This document shows, piece after piece, positions 35,032 through 42,540 of a stretch of DNA of 64,000 nt; within the stretch, counting starts at the first letter, position 1; the number at the start of each line of letters is the position of its first letter. This DNA is from Xanthomonas floridensis. Its GTDB lineage: Bacteria; Pseudomonadota; Gammaproteobacteria; Xanthomonadales; Xanthomonadaceae. Where the stretch lies: contig NZ_LXNG01000024.1 in NCBI RefSeq assembly GCF_001642575.1, positions 19,912 to 83,911 of the forward strand. Direction: 5' to 3'. A model generated the notes under the pieces. It did no database searches. It was not told where the DNA came from and saw only the letters and a program-made list of their open reading frames with translations. The translations under genes and the position numbers were made by a program.

Positions 35032-35618
35032 GGCCTGGGCGGATAGATGCCGTCGGTGGCGCAGATGCAATACCGCAGTGTTGTAAACGGCTGTCGATTT
35101 TCGTGTGCTTGGGCCGCCTGTACGCTCGGCGGAAATGCGACCAGCGCAGAGGGCGACAGTGGCACGATTGGCGTGGTCGTCGCCGCTGGTGCGTACGCCA
35201 AATGCGAGACTGGTGGCGAGGTCGTCGGGTTGAGCAGGCGCGACAGATAGGCGTTCGGACCCGGCGTGCTGCCGCTCGCTCCCGGTGCGGTACCGGGCGG
35301 CATGAACTTGGTGGTGATGGTGTGCGTATGCGGCGGCAACTGCGCCTGCGACACCAGTGCCACGGAATCGGCGCCCTGCAACTGGCCGATGGTGGAGTTG
35401 CTCAAGCCTGTCCCTTGTCCCAGGCCGGTGACCGCGCGGCCGCGCAGATCCGGCAATCCAAACGTGCTTTGCTGGTCGCCCCCGTAGATGAAACCAATCA
35501 CGCCGAACAGCGCCTGATACTGGTTGATGCTGACCGTCTGCCCCATGCAATCGAGCCAGCCATCCGGCGCGAAATTGTAAGGAAACGCGCGCACTTCGCC
35601 GATAAAACTATTGGACAT
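35028..35618 (-). CDS. Phage tail-collar domain protein (microcystin-dependent-protein-like), third of three
   Basis: 196-residue protein with the collar-type domain: IGEVRAFPYNFAPDGWLDCMG at the N-terminus and the LPDLRGRAVTGLGQG signature near residues 55-70, then a Pro/Thr/Ser-rich central region and a conserved ending YCICATDGIYPPRP. Similar endings occur in all three tandem copies. There is no signal peptide. Compared with copies one and two its middle is longer and richer in proline. It lies 24 bases downstream of copy two and overlaps the GNAT gene. Collar proteins are short-tail-fibre-like trimers; no other phage gene is present. Confidence 0.88.
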   Translation of the reverse strand: MSNSFIGEVRAFPYNFAPDGWLDCMGQTVSINQYQALFGVIGFIYGGDQQSTFGLPDLRGRAVTGLGQGTGLSNSTIGQLQGADSVALVSQAQLPPHTHTITTKFMPPGTAPGASGSTPGPNAYLSRLLNPTTSPPVSHLAYAPAATTTPIVPLSPSALVAFPPSVQAAQAHENRQPFTTLRYCICATDGIYPPRP

Positions 35619-35642
35619 GTCGAACTCCTTTGCGATGGCCGG

Positions 35643-36194
35643 TCACGGCCGCTGCGGGTACAACCCGTTCAGGCAGATCAGATAGTTCAACGTCTGCGTC
35701 GCCATGTGGTTGTCGTGTGGCTGGCCGGCGCCGGCCGTATTCACCGCATTGGTGGCCAGCGTATTGGCGGGGGCTGTCCCGGTGGCGGGAGGCGTGAAGT
35801 ACGCCGCGTCACCCCCCTGGGGGACGGCAGGCAACTGCCCCGTGGGCACCAGCAAAGACGCAGGCGCGTTGAACGCCTGCAGGGCATGCCCATGCGCAGG
35901 CATCTCCGCCAGCTGCAGGGTCACCGTTTCGGTACCGAATTTTTGTCCGAGTACGCGCGCGGTCAGTTGCGGGGCCGGCGCGCGCGCTACGCCCTGACCT
36001 TGCGAGATCGCAACACGGCCACGCAGGTCCGGCAGGTTGAACGTGGTTTTTCCGTCGCCGCCGTACGTGGTACCGATCAGTGAATACAGCGCCATGTAGT
36101 TGTTGATCTGCAGTTGGCGTCCATCGCAGAACGCCCAGTATTCGGGTTCATAATTGCCGGCGAACAAAATAATTTGACTGGTGTAGGCATCCAT
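35643..36194 (-). CDS. Phage tail-collar domain protein, second of three
   Basis: 183-residue collar-domain protein. It shows ILFAGNYEPEYWAFCDGRQLQ at the N-terminus and NLPDLRGRVAISQGQG, then a Thr/Ala-rich linker, PHDNHMATQTLNYLICLNGLYPQRP at the end. The length and motif order equal those of the first copy. It starts 23 bases after copy one. Function in a cellular context is not known to me. Confidence 0.88.
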   Translation of the reverse strand: MDAYTSQIILFAGNYEPEYWAFCDGRQLQINNYMALYSLIGTTYGGDGKTTFNLPDLRGRVAISQGQGVARAPAPQLTARVLGQKFGTETVTLQLAEMPAHGHALQAFNAPASLLVPTGQLPAVPQGGDAAYFTPPATGTAPANTLATNAVNTAGAGQPHDNHMATQTLNYLICLNGLYPQRP

Positions 36195-36217
36195 GGTGTC
36201 GTTCCTTTGGGGCCGCG

Positions 36218-36763
36218 TCAGGGGCGCTGAGGGTAGATGCCGACCGTGCAGATGCAGAAGTTCAGCACCAACGATGGCTGCATGTTGTTGTGGGCGCCGC
36301 CGCCGCCTTCCTGGCTCACGGAATCGGCTGCCAGTGCAGTCAGTGTGCCCGTCGATGCATACAGAAAGTGCGGCGCTGGAGGCTCGGCGAGCAGGACGTT
36401 GGCGGCGGTCTGCACCGCGGCGGTGGTTCCCGCCGCAGCGACCGCATTCACCATGTGCGTATGCGGAGGAATCTGCGTCGCGGTCAGCGCCACGCTCTCC
36501 AGGCCGCCATAGGTGCCGACCGTGTAGACCACCGTGGGCGTGGTGAGCGGGTTGACGCCCTGGCCCACCGGTACACGGCCGCGCAGGTCCGGCAGATTGA
36601 ACGTGGTCTTGCCATCGCCGCCGAACTGGTTGCCGAGCAGCGAAGCCAGTGCGACGTTGCTGTTGATCGGCAGCTGGCGGCCATCGCACGGCAACCACCC
36701 GGCGGGCGCCCAGTCGATCGGAAATAGGCGAATTTCGCCAACAAATGCATCGGTTTCATTCAT
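36218..36763 (-). CDS. Phage tail-collar domain protein, first of three
   Basis: 181-residue collar-domain protein and first gene of the four-gene minus-strand operon. It has GEIRLFPIDWAPAGWLPCDG, NLPDLRGRVPVGQG and the common ending NFCICTVGIYPQRP. ATG 36763 is preceded by a GAGGAGC ribosome site (AGTTGAGGAGCCGTTCC on the coding strand). An in-frame ATG five codons upstream is less likely because of spacing. Three tandem diverged copies indicate duplication with selection, perhaps forming hetero-oligomeric fibres. Confidence 0.88.
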   Translation of the reverse strand: MNETDAFVGEIRLFPIDWAPAGWLPCDGRQLPINSNVALASLLGNQFGGDGKTTFNLPDLRGRVPVGQGVNPLTTPTVVYTVGTYGGLESVALTATQIPPHTHMVNAVAAAGTTAAVQTAANVLLAEPPAPHFLYASTGTLTALAADSVSQEGGGGAHNNMQPSLVLNFCICTVGIYPQRP

Positions 36764-37132
36764 GGAACGGCTCCTCAACTGTCGGCGCGGTCAAGCGCAC
36801 GTAATGAAAACCAGAACCGGCCGAGGCCGCAGCTGCGACCTCGCGCACGGCATGGCCGCTACGCGCCCGAGCAAGCCGCGCACGGCGAACGCTGTGCTAT
36901 TAATAGGGCGCGACATGCATAGCGCACCGGCACTGGGCTGCCACGACAGGACACCGCCGCACGCGGCGCGCAACGATGTGCATCGATCACGACTTCGCTA
37001 AGTTTCCCTCGCAATCCGCAGATGCAGATATGACCCCTGGTAGCGAACGTAGCACAAGCCGCAGACGCGCTAGGGTGAGCGCGTTCACCACTTGCGATTG
37101 TCGTGCGGCCGCGTGCTGAAGCGCATTGCGCC
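36764..37132. other. Intergenic region between the collar operon and the nucleotidyltransferase gene
   Basis: About 340 bases between divergent genes. Visible elements are a perfect 10-bp palindrome CTATTAATAG at 36897-36906, which on the minus strand could provide a -10 element for the collar operon, and an inverted repeat GGTGA-x6-TCACC at 37074-37089 just before the nucleotidyltransferase start. No coding sequence is evident. Confidence 0.4.
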
Positions 37133-38320
37133 GTGACGGCTGAGGACGCTTGCGCGACATGGTCGCCCGCGTTCGGCTATGTGCTGTCGCTATGGCGGCA
37201 ACACGCTCCTTCTGCCGCTGGATTGCCGGCGGCGGGCGCGCCACCCGATGCGGTTGCGTTCGAACGTTCGCTTGCACAGCACCGCATGGCATTGGCATTG
37301 CCTGCCGCCGATACCCTGGCAGCCAGCGTTCCCATCGCAATGCGCGAAGTCTTGCGTCGGCGGCAGCAACGCATGCTGCTGCAGTCCTTGCAGCAGACTG
37401 CCGCCATCCGCGAGATGGTGACGGCGCTGCAGCAGGCAGGCATCCGTTGCTGCCTGCTCAAGGGATTGGGGTATGCGGCGCAGTTCGGCCACCTGCACCG
37501 CCGCGAAGCGTGCGATATCGATGTGCTGATCGAGCCGCACGCCAGCCAACGCGCGCTGTCGGCACTGAGCACGTTGGGCTATGTGCTGCAATCGGACGCC
37601 GCACTCGATCCAGCCGAGTATTGCCGCCACAACCATGCCTTGCCGCTGCGCCATCCTGAAACCGGCGTGGTGCTGGAACTGCATCTGCGGCTGGCCAACC
37701 ACGAGCGCCAGTTTCCGCTCAGCCAACGGATCTGGCGTGATCATCTCGGCACGGTCGTGTTGGGCGGCATGCAGGTACCCACGCTGTCACCGCCAGCGGC
37801 CGTGGTCTATGCGGCGTTTCATGGCACCAAGCACCACTGGCATCGCGCCTTCTGGTTGGTGGACATGGCGCAGGCGCTGGGCAGTCAGCACCTGGACTGG
37901 GAGGCGGTGCTCGCGCTGGCACGGCGGCTTGGCGTGGAGAGACAGCTGGCGCTGAGTGCGCTGCTGGCCGAAGCAAGTCTGGGAATTGTGCTGCCGGCGG
38001 CGCTACGGCAGCAGACCGCATTGCTGCACAAAGCCCGACCGGCCGCCGCTGCGCTGCTGCCGTGCATGGATGCGCTCGGATCCGATCGTGGTGCGGACCT
38101 GGCGGTGCGACTGGGGTTGTTCGGCTATATCCGGCACCTGTGGTCGCTGCAATCGACATGGCGCGGCCGCTTGCAGGTGCTGCCGGTGCTGCTCGTTCCC
38201 ACCGACATGGATCGTCAGGCGGTACCGTTGCCGGGTGCATTGCATTGGGCCTACTTCGGGGTGCGTGTGGTGCGGTTGGTCAGACAGCACCTGCTCAAAC
38301 GCCGGCAGCTGCAGGGATAG
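37133..38320 (+). CDS. Nucleotidyltransferase-family protein (NTP_transf_5 type), lasso-locus associated
   Basis: 395-residue protein of the nucleotidyltransferase family often found with HPr-kinase-like and PqqD proteins in RiPP loci. The active-site region is CCLLKGLGYAAQFGHLHRREACDIDVLIEP, where the Asp-x-Asp (DID) pair should bind metal and nucleotide. HHWHRAFWLVDMAQAL lies further on. The start is GTG; 37133 is used, and 37103 in the same frame would add ten residues. In the pseudomycoidin pathway a nucleotidyltransferase-type enzyme modifies the lasso C-terminus, so this may duplicate or complement the HPr-kinase-like step. It is separated from the other tailoring genes by the oppositely oriented collar/GNAT island. 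Confidence 0.84.
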   Translation: MTAEDACATWSPAFGYVLSLWRQHAPSAAGLPAAGAPPDAVAFERSLAQHRMALALPAADTLAASVPIAMREVLRRRQQRMLLQSLQQTAAIREMVTALQQAGIRCCLLKGLGYAAQFGHLHRREACDIDVLIEPHASQRALSALSTLGYVLQSDAALDPAEYCRHNHALPLRHPETGVVLELHLRLANHERQFPLSQRIWRDHLGTVVLGGMQVPTLSPPAAVVYAAFHGTKHHWHRAFWLVDMAQALGSQHLDWEAVLALARRLGVERQLALSALLAEASLGIVLPAALRQQTALLHKARPAAAALLPCMDALGSDRGADLAVRLGLFGYIRHLWSLQSTWRGRLQVLPVLLVPTDMDRQAVPLPGALHWAYFGVRVVRLVRQHLLKRRQLQG

Positions 38321-38636
38321 CGCGCCAGGTCAAACGAGGGTGTGTCGGCTTGCCCTGCATCGAGCGCCTGGAGTCGCCGGGCATGCAGTGCGCAACCTGG
38401 GCTCGACGCCGATGCGCTGTTTCCCCCGACAGGCCGCGATCAGGGCTGATACCGACCGCATCGGGCGCGTACCGACAGGGAGCAACGATGCGGCTTGCTC
38501 CGCAGACCAGAGGCATTCCGGGAGCGGTCGTCGCAGTGTCCCAGGCTGTCCCTTGATCGATCGAATCCGATCCTGGCATCCATCTCCGGCACCGCTCCCT
38601 CAAAGCCATGGCGCCCACCCCTGCCATCCGACCTAT
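38321..38636. other. Gene-free stretch upstream of the BlaI operators
   Basis: About 315 bases with no convincing gene on either strand. The only structured part is the operator cluster at its downstream end, listed separately. Confidence 0.45.
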
Positions 38637-38681
38637 TGACGACAGCTGTCGTCATGTCTACGGTGGCGACATCTGTAGTCA
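38637..38681 (+). promoter_or_regulatory. Two BlaI-type operators overlapping a promoter
   Basis: A perfect 18-bp palindrome TGACGACAGCTGTCGTCA (38637-38654) is followed by a second copy matching 15 of 18 positions (38664-38681), with starts 27 bases apart. Both contain the ACA-N2-TGT core of BlaI/MecI operators. A -35-like TTGACG (38636-38641) overlaps the first copy, and a weak -10 (TACGGT, 38659-38664) lies between the two. The BlaI gene starts 12 bases after the second copy, so autorepression is very likely. Confidence 0.75.
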
Positions 38682-38692
38682 TGGGGCACGAG

Positions 38693-39082
38693 ATGAGCGC
38701 GAAGACCATCGGGGACCAGGAGCTGGCCCTGCTGCAATACATCGAAGAACAGCGCCACGCCAGCGTGGGCGAAGTGGCGGCCGCGTTCGGTGAGCCGCGC
38801 GGGCTGGCGCGCTCGACCGTGCTGACCATGATGGAGCGGCTGCGCGCCAAGGGCTTCCTGCGGCGCAAGCAGGTGGACGGCATGTACCGCTACAGCGCCA
38901 CCGCGGGGCAGGACGACGTGGTGCGCGGTGCCGTGGGGCAATTCGTGGAAAAGACGCTGCAGGGCTCGGTCTCGCCGTTTGTGGCGTGGATGTCGCAGCG
39001 CGCCGACGAGGTCAGCGATACCGAACTGGCCGAACTCGAAGCATTGGTCGCCAAGCTGCAATCGCAGCGCAAGGAGAGCTGA
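38693..39082 (+). CDS. blaI: BlaI/MecI-family transcriptional repressor
   Basis: 129-residue winged-helix repressor. The DNA-binding part is QELALLQYIEEQRHASVGEVAAAFGEPRGLARSTVLTMMERLRAKGFLRRK, with the recognition helix around STVLTMMERL, and the C-terminal helices (GAVGQFVEKTLQGSVSPFVAWM) form the dimer and protease-sensitive region. Upstream in-frame ATGs, one at 38654, would place the operators inside the coding region, so I use 38693. It is followed after three bases by a BlaR1-like protease gene, the usual pair in which proteolysis inactivates the repressor. Confidence 0.92.
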   Translation: MSAKTIGDQELALLQYIEEQRHASVGEVAAAFGEPRGLARSTVLTMMERLRAKGFLRRKQVDGMYRYSATAGQDDVVRGAVGQFVEKTLQGSVSPFVAWMSQRADEVSDTELAELEALVAKLQSQRKES

Positions 39083-39085
39083 GTC

Positions 39086-40699
39086 ATGCAGAGCCTGTTC
39101 GAAGTGATGGTGCAGCGGCTGGCGATGACCAGCCTGCAATCGGCCGCATTGGTGGCGGTGGTGTGGCTGCTGTGCAAGGCCATGCCGCACCTGCCGGCGT
39201 CCACGCAGTGCTGGCTGTGGTGGATGGTGGGGCTGCAGGCGGTGTTGGGCCTGTTCGTTGCGCCGCTTGAGCTGGCGGTCCTGCCGGCCCCCGCGCCGGT
39301 GGCGCAGGCGGTTGGGCAGACGGTCATGGCCCTGCCGAGCGCCTCGCCGTCGCTGTGGGTCCGCTGGGTGATGGCGGCCTGGTTGGCCGGTGTGGTGGTG
39401 ATGCTGGCGCGCAGCGCCGTGGCGTGGCGCATCAGCCGCCGCCAGGTGCAGGCCACCGAGCCGTGCACCGACCAGGCGCTGCTGGCGGCCCTGCAACTGG
39501 CCGCCGATGCGCACGGCCTGCGCCATGCGCCGCCGTTGCGCCTGAGCGCGCAGATCGATTCGCCGCAACTCATCGGCCTGTGGCGGCCGGTGCTGCTGCT
39601 GCCGTCCCGCCGCCTGGCCAGCATCAGCGATGACGAGCTGGACATGGCGCTGACCCACGAGCTGGTGCATCTGCGTCGGAATGACTTGTTGTGGGGGTTG
39701 CTGCCGGCCCTGGCGCAGCACCTGTTCTTCTTCCATCCGCTGCTGCATCTGGCCGCGCGCGAATACGCCATCGCCCGCGAAGCCGCCTGCGACGCGGCAG
39801 TGGTTGCAGGCCACGTGCGCTGCCGTCACGACTATGGCCGCCTGCTGGTGAGCCTTGGGGTGTCCACCGCGCCGGTGGCCGGGGTGTCCAGCGCATCGCC
39901 GAGTTTTCTGAGTCTCAAGCGCCGTTTGATCATGTTGCAAAACACCAACGTCACGCCGGGGTGGGGCGCGCGCGCGCTGGTCGCGGTCGCGATCCTGGGC
40001 GTGGCACCGTTGCGCCTGGTCGCCATGCCTGCGCCGCTGCCGTCGCCTGCGCTGCAGCCGGTCGTGGTCACCGGCAGCGCATCGCCGGCGATGCCGCACG
40101 GCGTGCGCAATGCCGATGGCGCCGCGCAGCTGCACCTGCAGGCAGCGCTTGCGGCTCCGGCTGCGCCGGCTGCGCCTGCCGCTCCAGCAAACGGAGTGCT
40201 GGCGCAGGTGCTGGACACCGAGCCGGGCGCGCAAGACACCTCGCACATGGACACGATCGGCTGGGATCTGGACACACAGCAAAGCGTACGCGACGCCATC
40301 GACGAGGCCACACGCAGTGCCAAGGCCGCCGAGGTGGAGGCGCGGGCCGCCGCACAGCAGGCCATCGACGCCAGCGATCTGCATGCACAGATGCGGCAGG
40401 ACGAGCTGCAGGCGGCGCAGGACGCATTGGCGCAGGCACGCGAGCAACTGGAGTCGCTCGGACCGGAGCTGGAGCAGGCCAAGCAGGATGCGCAGCAGCA
40501 GGCGCGCGAAGCGGCGCAACAGATCCGTGAGGTGGCGCTGCAACAACGCAATGCGCAGTACGCCTATGTGGCCGCCGCGCGCCAGGCAGCCGAGTTGAGC
40601 CGCCATCAGGCCGAGATGGACAAGGAAGCTGCACGCCAGGACCGCCTCAACGCCGCGCGTGCCCAACACGCCGCGGCCGGCGCGGACGAAGACAACTAG
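39086..40699 (+). CDS. BlaR1-like M56 membrane metalloprotease with coiled-coil C-terminus
   Basis: 537-residue membrane protein. Four hydrophobic helices (about residues 18-35, 45-65, 92-110, 290-310) surround an M56 zinc-protease domain with the THELVHLRRND motif (His191, Glu192, His195) and a downstream AREYAIAREAACDAAV carrying the third ligand region. In place of the penicillin-binding sensor of true BlaR1, the C-terminal half is an Ala/Pro linker (three APA repeats near residue 355) and a long Gln/Ala/Glu-rich coiled coil from about residue 395 to the end. It should cleave or trigger cleavage of the adjacent BlaI. The signal must differ from beta-lactam binding. Confidence 0.9.
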   Translation: MQSLFEVMVQRLAMTSLQSAALVAVVWLLCKAMPHLPASTQCWLWWMVGLQAVLGLFVAPLELAVLPAPAPVAQAVGQTVMALPSASPSLWVRWVMAAWLAGVVVMLARSAVAWRISRRQVQATEPCTDQALLAALQLAADAHGLRHAPPLRLSAQIDSPQLIGLWRPVLLLPSRRLASISDDELDMALTHELVHLRRNDLLWGLLPALAQHLFFFHPLLHLAAREYAIAREAACDAAVVAGHVRCRHDYGRLLVSLGVSTAPVAGVSSASPSFLSLKRRLIMLQNTNVTPGWGARALVAVAILGVAPLRLVAMPAPLPSPALQPVVVTGSASPAMPHGVRNADGAAQLHLQAALAAPAAPAAPAAPANGVLAQVLDTEPGAQDTSHMDTIGWDLDTQQSVRDAIDEATRSAKAAEVEARAAAQQAIDASDLHAQMRQDELQAAQDALAQAREQLESLGPELEQAKQDAQQQAREAAQQIREVALQQRNAQYAYVAAARQAAELSRHQAEMDKEAARQDRLNAARAQHAAAGADEDN

Positions 40700-41192
40700 A
40701 GACCTGCACCACCGCACGACAGCGCGCATTGCCATGGCAGTGCGCGGCAGTCGATCCAACCCGTAGCGCACCACCCAGGCCTGAGGCCTGGCCTGCAGTG
40801 ATCAGGCGGGCGGCGCCGTGCCCGGCGGGTCCGGTACGGGTGATGGCTGATCGCCTTGCGCCGGCGGCAGCCTGCATGCCGGCACCGCATGCCTTGTCGC
40901 CGTGCCCGGCAGCAATGGCAGCAATGGCAGCGATTGGCCTGTGCCGCCGGCGTGCAGTCGCCCGGTAATCGCTCCACCCGACCGACCGTTGCATCCGGCG
41001 CGACCACTGCAGTGAGCGCGCCCGGTACCAGACGCTGCATCCCACCCACGCGGGCAAGGCCACGGGCCCGCTCATCGCCTCAGCACGTGTCGACGCAACC
41101 AGCGTCGGCAGCGCCGTGGCCGCGTGTTCGCTGTTCCCCATCCGCCTGGCCGCGACCGGCCGGCGGCACCCAACTCCCCAAGGAGATCGCAC
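40700..41192. other. 493-base interval after the M56 gene, with a hairpin at 40724-40745
   Basis: No gene is evident. At 40724-40745 the arms GCGCATTGCC and GGCAGTGCGC can pair (one G-U) around a two-base loop, perhaps a weak terminator or mRNA processing site after the M56 gene; there is no T-run. An AGGAG ribosome site lies just before the next gene, at about 41180. Confidence 0.4.
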
Positions 41193-42233
41193 ATGCATCA
41201 GATCACGTTCCCCCCGCAGCGCCTGCGCGGCGCCTTGCTGTTTGCGCTTGGCGCGCTCGCTGCGCCCATGCTGATGGCAGCACCGACAGCACCGACAGCA
41301 CCGACAGCTCCAACAGCTCCAACAGCTCCAGCAGCTCCAGCAGCTCCAGCAGCTTCAACAGCTCCAGCAGCTTCAACAGCTTCAATAGCGTCAACAGGAC
41401 CAGCCATCCCAGCATTGCCGGCACTGGCAGCCAACGCAGCCGCGATGTCGTTACCGCCCGCGCCGCCAGTGCCTGCCCATCGCGCTGCGTCAGCTGCGCT
41501 GCGCGCTCCTTCGGCGTCTGCGTCCGCTGCTGCCTCGGTGGCTCCTTCGGCACCACCGGCCGCTGCCGACTCGGTCGCACCGCCAGCGCCGATCGCACCC
41601 GCGCATCCACCCGCCTCGCCAGCTGCACCGATCGCTCCCGCAGTGATGCCCACACCAGGGTCTGCGCTTCCGACGCCACGCCCAAGGCACGTTGCACACG
41701 GCGGCCCGTCGAGCAGATCCGCGTGCGGTACCGATGCGCAGGACATCCAGGACGATGGCGATGCCTATGTGCTGGTGCAGGGCGAGCGCCATCTCATGCA
41801 CGGCACCGCCGACGATCTGCAGACCGCGCGTCGGTACACCAATGCCAATGGCTGGGTGCTGTGGTTCCGGGCCAACGGCGTGCAATACGTCGTGCGCGAT
41901 CCAGGCCTGCTGCATCGGCTGCGCACCGGCTATGCGCGCAGCCTGCAACTGCGCGCGGCGCAGGACAGGTTGCAAGCGCGCCAGCAGGCGCTTGCCGCGC
42001 AACTGGCCGCATCAGCGGCGGGTGCGCCTGCCTCTGTGGCAACCGCGGCGCAACCGGCACAGGGCGCTGCCAGCGACACCCAGGCCCTGGCGGAGCAGCA
42101 GCGCCTGTTGACCCAACAGCAGGCGGTGCTGGCCAGCAAGCAGGCCGGCGCCACGCGGCTGGCCACTCGCCAGGCGCTGAGCATCCTGCGCGAGGCACTT
42201 GCCAGCGGCCGGGCGAGGCGGGTAACGGGTTGA
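41193..42233 (+). CDS. Secreted alanine/proline-rich protein with BlaR-locus domain, paralogue 1
   Basis: 346-residue exported protein. A signal peptide covers about residues 1-29 (LLFALGALAAPMLMAA), then a low-complexity Ala/Pro/Thr stalk to about residue 165, built partly from a nine-base DNA repeat. A compact domain at about residues 188-250 reads DAYVLVQGERHLMHGTADDL, then ARRYTNANGWVLWFRANG and YVVRDPGLLHRLR. It ends in a Gln/Ala-rich coiled coil. The same domain and coil occur in the next gene. I do not recognise a named family; location behind blaI and the M56 gene suggests a periplasmic partner or substrate of that system. Confidence 0.8.
   Translation: MHQITFPPQRLRGALLFALGALAAPMLMAAPTAPTAPTAPTAPTAPAAPAAPAASTAPAASTASIASTGPAIPALPALAANAAAMSLPPAPPVPAHRAASAALRAPSASASAAASVAPSAPPAAADSVAPPAPIAPAHPPASPAAPIAPAVMPTPGSALPTPRPRHVAHGGPSSRSACGTDAQDIQDDGDAYVLVQGERHLMHGTADDLQTARRYTNANGWVLWFRANGVQYVVRDPGLLHRLRTGYARSLQLRAAQDRLQARQQALAAQLAASAAGAPASVATAAQPAQGAASDTQALAEQQRLLTQQQAVLASKQAGATRLATRQALSILREALASGRARRVTG
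41277..41393 (+). repeat. Nine-base minisatellite, about 13 copies, inside a coding region
   Basis: Units of the form (A/G)CAGC(A/T)(C/T)C(A/G) repeat head to tail with few changes and encode Thr/Ala-Ala-Pro or Ser triplets. Because the unit is a multiple of three, slippage would alter stalk length, not reading frame. Confidence 0.8.
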
Positions 42234-42412
42234 ACGCTGCAGGTGCGGACAGGCATGGACGCAGGCTTGCGGGTACCGCTGCGTTCTTCGACGGCGCGCA
42301 ACGTGCTGCTGCGGGCAGTGCGCCGCGCCTGCAACGCCACGCATGTCTCCAGACAGCACCCACACCAGTCACGGCAGGCAGTGCGTGTCGGGCAGCAAGA
42401 ACCGGTGTGCGC

Positions 42413-42443
42413 GAGCGACGCCAACCCTCCAGTTGCGTCGCTC
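42413..42443 (+). terminator. Hairpin between the two secreted paralogues
   Basis: Nine-base perfect arms GAGCGACGC (42413-42421) and GCGTCGCTC (42435-42443) around a 13-base loop whose ends (CAA/TTG-like) can extend the stem. No T-run follows, so it may be a factor-dependent terminator or an RNA-stabilising stem. The rest of the 307-base interval 42234-42540 holds no gene that I can see; a GGA-rich ribosome site precedes 42541. Confidence 0.4.
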
Positions 42444-42540
42444 TGCAGCGTTGCAAGCGGTAGCGCTGCACCACGACGCAGGGTGTAGCACCTGCATCAC
42501 ACGAGAAATTTGCCAACCCTATCCACACAAGGACCTTCTC

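Noticed and set aside
34504..36763. Prophage or phage tail cassette
   Set aside because: Only collar-domain proteins and an acetyltransferase are present, with no structural, integration or lysis genes nearby; collar proteins of this kind also occur in non-phage settings.
38495..38692. Longer N-terminus for the BlaI repressor
   Set aside because: Upstream codons would place both palindromic operators inside the coding region, and the family N-terminus begins at about codon 38693.
41281..41400. CRISPR-like repeat array
   Set aside because: Units are nine bases, uninterrupted by spacers and in frame with a secreted protein, so it is a coding minisatellite.
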